Of a DNA stretch of 55,409 nucleotides, positions 51,367 to 55,409 are shown piece after piece; positions within the stretch are counted from its first letter, which is position 1, and each line of letters opens with the position of its first letter. The notes under the pieces are model-generated. The model searched no databases, was not told where the DNA came from, and saw only the letters and a list, made by a program, of their open reading frames with translations. Source of the stretch: Bacillota bacterium (GTDB taxonomy: Bacteria; Bacillota; UBA4882; UBA8346). The stretch covers positions 1-55,409 of the forward strand of contig JAEZCE010000043.1 in assembly GCA_023429995.1 (NCBI GenBank), read 5' to 3'. The position numbers and the translations under genes were made by a program.

Positions 51367-52518
51367 ATGCGCATTGGTATTTTTACAAATTGTTATTATC
51401 CGCTGGTAAATGGAGTGGTAGGTGCAGCAACTTTACTTCGAAAAGGCTTTTTGGAAGCCGGTCATGAAGTGTTTGTTTTTACACCTGCTTTTGAAGATTA
51501 TGAAGACTTGGAACCCGGTATTTATCGTTATCCTTCGGTTAATTTAACCCCTAAGGTTAAATATCCGGTTGCCGTACCTGTTTCTCCTAAAATAAATAAA
51601 GCCTTGCGCCATATTGAACTGGATATTATCCACAGTCATCATCCGTTTGTTTTGGGACCGCTCGGGTTACGGCTGGCCCGGCAAAGAAAAATCCCGATCG
51701 TTTATACCTTTCACACGCAATATGACCAATACACGCATTATGTCCCTTTACCCAGTTCCTTGGTAAGCTGGTTCTCCACCCGTCAAGTAAGACGGTTTAG
51801 TCAAGATGTGGACCAAATCACAACGCCTGCCGAATCGGCACGGAAAATTTTGCTGACATACGGCGTTACCAGGCCTATTCAGGTTATACCCAATCCGACG
51901 GATTTGGATAAATTCCTTCATAACCACGGGGATAAAATTCGTGAAAAGTATGGTTTAAAACAGGAAAAGTTGTTAATTAGTATCGGACGAATTGCTCCGG
52001 AGAAGAATTTAGATTTGTTGCTCCATTCATTTCGGCAAATGATTGCCAACTCTGCGGCACATTCCCTTAAACTGATGATTGTGGGAGATGGCCCTGCATT
52101 ACAAGGTTTAATCCAACATGCTTCCGAGCTTGGTATCCAAGAAGACGTAATTTTTACAGGACTTGTCGAGCCTTCATTTGTCCCGGAGTACCTTGCTGCA
52201 GCCGATCTCTTCGTGATGACTTCAACGACAGAGGTAAAACCTTTGGCCCAATTGGAGGCTTTGGCCAGCGGCGTTCCCATTGTAGCCGTTTCTGCAGCTG
52301 GCGCCAATGACACGATTGTACATGGTGAGAATGGATTGTTAACACCCGAAAACGCCCAGGCTTTTTCGGAGGCGGTTTTAAGTTTGCTGGGGAATCCTGA
52401 GCGATATCGTTCTTTTCAGCAAAATTCCCGGAAGACAGCTTTACAGTATGGACATTCGACGATTGCGGCTCAATATTTAGAATTGTTTGAGACCCTGTTG
52501 AAAAACCAAAGGAGGTAA
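51367..52518 (+). CDS. Glycosyltransferase GT4, glycolipid-synthase-like
   Basis: 383 aa, GT-B fold. The N-terminal FTNCYYPLVNGVVGAATLLRKGFLEAGHEVFVF and DIIHSHHPFVLGPLG are typical of diacylglycerol glucosyltransferases and related PimB-like enzymes; the C-domain has ISIGRIAPEKNLDLLL, MIVGDGPALQGL and TSTTEVKPLAQLEALASGVPIVAV with the EX7E-type site. TTGGAGG precedes ATG 51367. Likely a peripheral membrane enzyme making a glycolipid. It lies far from the polymer locus and 4 nt before the dCMP deaminase gene. Confidence 0.85.
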   Translation: MRIGIFTNCYYPLVNGVVGAATLLRKGFLEAGHEVFVFTPAFEDYEDLEPGIYRYPSVNLTPKVKYPVAVPVSPKINKALRHIELDIIHSHHPFVLGPLGLRLARQRKIPIVYTFHTQYDQYTHYVPLPSSLVSWFSTRQVRRFSQDVDQITTPAESARKILLTYGVTRPIQVIPNPTDLDKFLHNHGDKIREKYGLKQEKLLISIGRIAPEKNLDLLLHSFRQMIANSAAHSLKLMIVGDGPALQGLIQHASELGIQEDVIFTGLVEPSFVPEYLAAADLFVMTSTTEVKPLAQLEALASGVPIVAVSAAGANDTIVHGENGLLTPENAQAFSEAVLSLLGNPERYRSFQQNSRKTALQYGHSTIAAQYLELFETLLKNQRR

Positions 52519-52522
52519 AACA

Positions 52523-53011
52523 ATGAGACCTTCCAAAGAGGAATATTACTTAAATATTGCGGCGGAAGTGGCAGAAAGGGGGACATGTTTGCGGCGGAAA
52601 TTCGGGGCGGTTATTGTCCGCGACGATCAGATTATCAGTACTGGATATGTTGGTGCGCCCCGGGGGACCAAAAATTGTTGTGATATCGGTTCTTGTCCCA
52701 GAGAGGTGGCTAACATTCCCCCCGGCGAACGCTATGAGTTGTGCCGTTCGGTTCATGCCGAGGCGAATGCGATAATTCATGCCGATCGCCTGAACATGAT
52801 TGATGCCACGCTTTATTTAGCCTGTAAAGATGCAAAGACCGGTTCCTACACTCCCGGCACCAAGCCGTGCCGGATGTGTTCCCGTTGGATAATCAATGCC
52901 GGAATCCGTAATGTGATCGTCCGGGAAGAGGTAGGACGCTATACGGAATACTTGGTCGCGGATCTGGTTTGGGAAGAAAATTTGAACCTCAACGAAGTTA
53001 AGGGATATTGA
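52523..53011 (+). CDS. comEB: dCMP deaminase (ComEB-like)
   Basis: Converts dCMP to dUMP for thymidylate synthesis. 162 aa. Zinc site: H78-A-E80 in VHAEANAI and C116/C119 in PCRMC. An additional cysteine-containing insertion (NCCDIGSCPRE, C52, C53, C58) occurs in this subfamily and may bind a second metal. AAAGGAGG at the end of the preceding gene precedes the ATG. Two-gene unit with the glycosyltransferase. Confidence 0.92.
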   Translation: MRPSKEEYYLNIAAEVAERGTCLRRKFGAVIVRDDQIISTGYVGAPRGTKNCCDIGSCPREVANIPPGERYELCRSVHAEANAIIHADRLNMIDATLYLACKDAKTGSYTPGTKPCRMCSRWIINAGIRNVIVREEVGRYTEYLVADLVWEENLNLNEVKGY

Positions 53012-53019
53012 TTGATTTA

Positions 53020-53745
53020 TTATTGATTGCGATTGATGATGCGGATTTGGACCTCGTGAGTGTGAACATGAATCATTTTCACGAGTAAGGAAACCCTGTT
53101 TTCCGGGTTTAAAATGTCCCAATAATATTGAAGGGTCTGCTCAATTTCATTAAAAAGAATTACTGGATAAGGCTCGCCTTCAAAGGAAGGTAAGGGCTGT
53201 CCATCGCCGCAATAGGTATGAAGGCAATGCCCGATTCCGGGAATCGCCGCGCCATAGTTAAAATAATTCCTTATACAATATTTTCGGTCCTGGCCCGCGG
53301 ATTTGAGGATGCTTAGTTTATAAAGATGTTTGGAATTGCTAAGATCGATCATTCCGGAAATTCTCGGTGTGAAATTCGGGGCATCCGGTTCAAATTCCCG
53401 ATTGTTCAAGGCTTCTTCAAAAGTGCCGCCGCTTTGTATTGCCTGGTAAATCGTTTCGGTTTGGTCGCCATTGGTTACAATATGCGCATTGTTGGCGAAT
53501 TTGACCGGATAATAGATAATGAGCGAAGGATCAGTGAGTTTTGATTCATCGTAGGCTTTGGTGCGAATGAACCCGTTTTCGTGAATGAACACTCTATTTT
53601 GGCTGTTTTCACTTCTTCCCATGATCCAATAAACCTGAAGGTAGTTCTGACCGTCCGGACTCAATCCTATAATCATACCTCTGCCGGGATAGGAATTCTT
53701 CGCCAGTTCCTCGATGTTTTGTTTTGCCAGTTTACCGATCTCCAT
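53020..53745 (-). CDS. IMP cyclohydrolase (PurO)-like protein
   Basis: 241 aa. The opening NSYPGRGMIIGLSPDGQNYLQVYWIMGRSENSQNR is characteristic of the IMP_cyclohyd (PurO-like) domain first known from archaea; later segments YYPVKF, VTNGDQT, DAPNFTPRISG and IRNYFNYGAAIPGIGHCLHTY continue it. In archaea PurO closes the purine ring of IMP. Bacterial members often coexist with PurH and their role is uncertain. ATG 53745 has TTTGGAGGAATC in front; an upstream in-frame start at 53820 has none. It is convergent with dCMP deaminase. Confidence 0.8.
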   Translation of the reverse strand: MEIGKLAKQNIEELAKNSYPGRGMIIGLSPDGQNYLQVYWIMGRSENSQNRVFIHENGFIRTKAYDESKLTDPSLIIYYPVKFANNAHIVTNGDQTETIYQAIQSGGTFEEALNNREFEPDAPNFTPRISGMIDLSNSKHLYKLSILKSAGQDRKYCIRNYFNYGAAIPGIGHCLHTYCGDGQPLPSFEGEPYPVILFNEIEQTLQYYWDILNPENRVSLLVKMIHVHTHEVQIRIINRNQ

Positions 53746-53937
53746 GGTGATTCCTCCAAAGCGAATAATTTTCATTAATTTTCGATATGCATTGTCAGTA
53801 TCCTTCAACCATTGTTTCATAAAATTTAAATTTGAGGTGTATTTTGTATTTATTCAGCGGGTTGGCAGGAGTTTGATAGTTCTATCCGAATTTGTATTCA
53901 CGAAGAAGATAAAATTGGCTTGGAAGGAGAAGTGTAA

Positions 53938-55008
53938 GTGAGTCATAAGATTACATTAATCCCCGGAGATGGTACCGGCCCTGAACTTACAGCAGCCGCC
54001 CGCCGGGTTATTGAAGCGACCGGAGTTAAAATTGATTGGGAAGTGATGGATGCCGGCGTGGATGTGATGGAGAAATACGGCACGCCTCTACCTGATCGGG
54101 TTCTGGAATCCATTCGTCACAATAAAGTTGCCTTGAAAGGCCCGATTACTACGCCGATTGGCACCGGATTCCGTAGTGTCAACGTAGCGTTGCGCCACGC
54201 CTTGAATTTATATGCCTGTGTTCGCCCCTGCAAAACATATCCGGGAGTACGTTCCCGCTATCAAGATATTGATATCGTGATGGTTAGGGAAAATAGTGAG
54301 GATTTGTATGCCGGGGTCGAGTTTGACCTGGAGTCGCCCGAATCCAAACAAATTATAGGTATGGCAAAGGGTAAGATTCGAGAGGATTCGGCAATTTCCA
54401 TCAAGCCGCTTTCCATTACCGGTTGCCGGAGAATTGTAGATTATGCTTTTAAATACGCCGTTCAAAATAACCGGAAAAAGGTTACTGCAGTTGCCAAGGC
54501 CAATATCATGAAATTTACCGATGGGCTTTTTTATCGGGTTGCCCGTGAAGTGGCGAAGGAATATGAGGGCAAGATTGCTTATGAAGAGGTATTGGTTGAT
54601 GCCATGTGTATGCAACTTGTACAGCGCCCGGAGGCTTTTGATGTAATGGTGATGCCCAACCTCTATGGTGATATTCTATCCGACCTTTGCGCCGGTTTGG
54701 TCGGCGGTCTGGGAGTAGCACCCGGAGCTAATATTGGGGATGGAGTGGCTCTGTTTGAACCGACTCATGGTTCGGCCCCAAAGTATAAAGGGATGAATAA
54801 AGTTAACCCAACGGCGCTTATTTTATCGGGCATGCTGATGTTGCGGCATATTGGGGAAAATGAAGCCGCCGATCGATTGGAGAAGGCTGTCGCCTCTGTA
54901 ATTGTGGAAAATAAGAATGTAACATACGATATGAAAGCTGATCGCAATGACTCGACTGCCGTAGGAACCAAGGAAATGGCTGATGCGATTATTGCGAAGA
55001 TGAAGTGA
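53938..55008 (+). CDS. Isocitrate dehydrogenase, NAD-dependent type
   Basis: 356 aa, beta-decarboxylating dehydrogenase. ITLIPGDGTGPELT at the start, KGPITTPIGTGFRSVNVALR (substrate loop), RENSEDLYAGVEFD, the catalytic Lys in AVAKANIMKFTDGLF, MPNLYGDILSDLCAG and the coenzyme loop GVALFEPTHGSAPKYKG. The S-x-N-x-x-LR loop and short length indicate the NAD-type isocitrate enzyme rather than isopropylmalate dehydrogenase; homoisocitrate or tartrate specificity is less likely. GTG start, GGAGAAG upstream. Single gene, followed by a terminator. Confidence 0.9.
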   Translation: MSHKITLIPGDGTGPELTAAARRVIEATGVKIDWEVMDAGVDVMEKYGTPLPDRVLESIRHNKVALKGPITTPIGTGFRSVNVALRHALNLYACVRPCKTYPGVRSRYQDIDIVMVRENSEDLYAGVEFDLESPESKQIIGMAKGKIREDSAISIKPLSITGCRRIVDYAFKYAVQNNRKKVTAVAKANIMKFTDGLFYRVAREVAKEYEGKIAYEEVLVDAMCMQLVQRPEAFDVMVMPNLYGDILSDLCAGLVGGLGVAPGANIGDGVALFEPTHGSAPKYKGMNKVNPTALILSGMLMLRHIGENEAADRLEKAVASVIVENKNVTYDMKADRNDSTAVGTKEMADAIIAKMK

Positions 55009-55032
55009 GAATGGGCTGAAAAATGACGATAA

Positions 55033-55064
55033 AAAAGATCGCCTCGAAAGAGACGGTCTTTTTT
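55033..55064 (+). terminator. Intrinsic terminator after isocitrate dehydrogenase
   Basis: GATCGCCTC pairs with GAGACGGTC around GAAA (one mismatch, one G-T pair), flanked by A-run and T-run so it could act on both strands. Confidence 0.8.
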
Positions 55065-55167
55065 GAATATATGGGTTTAACAGAGGGCGCTGGATGGTTA
55101 TTTTAAAGACTTTTTAGGAACATACTTTTGACTAGCATTATTGCGGAGTACTATTTTGTAAAAGAAG

Positions 55168-55196
55168 TTGACAGAAAGAAAGGGCTATGATAAACT
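55168..55196 (+). promoter_or_regulatory. Tandem promoter 1 of 3
   Basis: Perfect TTGACA (55168-55173), exactly 17 nt, TAAACT (55191-55196). CCTGTCAAAT follows at the expected start. The -35 with its next base (TTGACAG) is an inverted match to CTGTCAA (55204-55210). Confidence 0.75.
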
Positions 55197-55252
55197 AATC
55201 TTCCTGTCAAATCCTCAGATTAAGTCGTAAATAACGTTTTAAAAGATGGGAG

Positions 55253-55281
55253 TTGACAGAAGGAATCATCTGTGGTAAAAT
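55253..55281 (+). promoter_or_regulatory. Tandem promoter 2 of 3
   Basis: TTGACA (55253-55258), 17 nt, TAAAAT (55276-55281), again followed by CCTGTCAAAT. CTGTCAA lies at 55289-55295, the same 29-nt distance from TTGACAG as in promoter 1. Confidence 0.8.
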
Positions 55282-55333
55282 AAACGTCCTGTCAAATTCA
55301 TCGAATGAAATGAAAAAGATTTCAAAGATGAGG

Positions 55334-55362
55334 TTGACAAAAGAAAGAACCGGTGGTAAAAT
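55334..55362 (+). promoter_or_regulatory. Tandem promoter 3 of 3
   Basis: TTGACA (55334-55339), 17 nt, TAAAAT (55357-55362). The spacer end GGTGG recalls promoter 2 (TGTGG). Only CGTCA follows at the start, so the inverted match is lost. Three perfect, evenly built promoters facing out of the window are typical of a stable-RNA operon. Region 55065-55167 shows nothing else. Confidence 0.8.
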
Positions 55363-55409
55363 AATAAATCGTCAGCGCTATCCAATCAATCGAAAAAATG
55401 GTTGAAAAG

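Noticed and set aside
1..55409. CRISPR arrays, transposases, integrases or prophage genes
   Set aside because: No regularly spaced repeats and no recombinase or phage motifs were found on either strand.

Overview
The window reads as chromosome of an endospore-forming member of the Bacillota. It carries dpaA/dpaB (dipicolinate synthase) next to ymxH, dapB, dapG and dapA, a lysine riboswitch, a PhoPR-like two-component pair, MreB, and the YlxW/YlxX-type (DUF881) and Sbp genes. Start codons are often TTG or GTG with good GGAGG sites, and intrinsic terminators are plentiful. The lineage cannot be fixed from this stretch. One detail hints at an outer membrane: the arabinose-binding protein has a plain signal peptide and no lipobox cysteine.

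Layout. 1-622 is mostly non-coding. 623-5836 holds a long Lhr-type helicase, a zinc-ribbon protein and YmxH. 5837-6319 is a regulatory region with a terminator, a lysine aptamer and a terminator/antiterminator switch. 6320-11129 is the lysine/dipicolinate block (dapB, dpaA, dpaB, dapG, dapA); asd is absent, and a foldback-rich non-coding stretch lies where it sits in Bacillus. 11511-14045 holds a UDP-GlcNAc 6-dehydrogenase and a WbpB-like sugar 3-dehydrogenase. 14144-25816 is an L-arabinose-type uptake island: AraC-family regulator, DUF5107-TPR protein, araF, araG, araH, a chemoreceptor and a mutarotase-like protein. 25999-39388 is a surface-polysaccharide locus: WbpD-like acetyltransferase, a second acyltransferase, a flippase, six GT-B glycosyltransferases, a phosphoglycosyl transferase, a GNAT enzyme, a WbpE-like aminotransferase and a UDP-GlcNAc 2-epimerase. 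39438-41858 holds threonine aldolase and diaminopimelate decarboxylase. 42128-46447 holds the two-component pair, an RsuA/RluB pseudouridine synthase, an unknown gene and mreB. 46726-49071 is a tandem duplication of a DUF881-sbp module. 49084-51114 (minus strand) holds two tandem PP-loop paralogues. 51367-55008 holds a glycosyltransferase, dCMP deaminase, a PurO-like protein (minus strand) and an NAD-type isocitrate dehydrogenase. The right edge carries three tandem strong promoters reading out of the window, probably towards an rRNA or tRNA operon.

How the genes work together. DapG, DapA, DapB and LysA are lysine/diaminopimelate enzymes, and DpaAB diverts the DapA product to dipicolinate in the mother cell. 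A sigma-K-like promoter and an RBS-masking hairpin in front of dpaA suggest how the sporulation branch is insulated from the riboswitch-controlled vegetative branch. The WbpA, WbpB, WbpE, WbpD and WbpI-like enzymes together would make UDP-2,3-diacetamido-2,3-dideoxy-mannuronic acid, presumably a building block of the polymer assembled by the glycosyltransferases; the arabinose island splits this pathway. No polymerase or ligase for the polymer was recognised.
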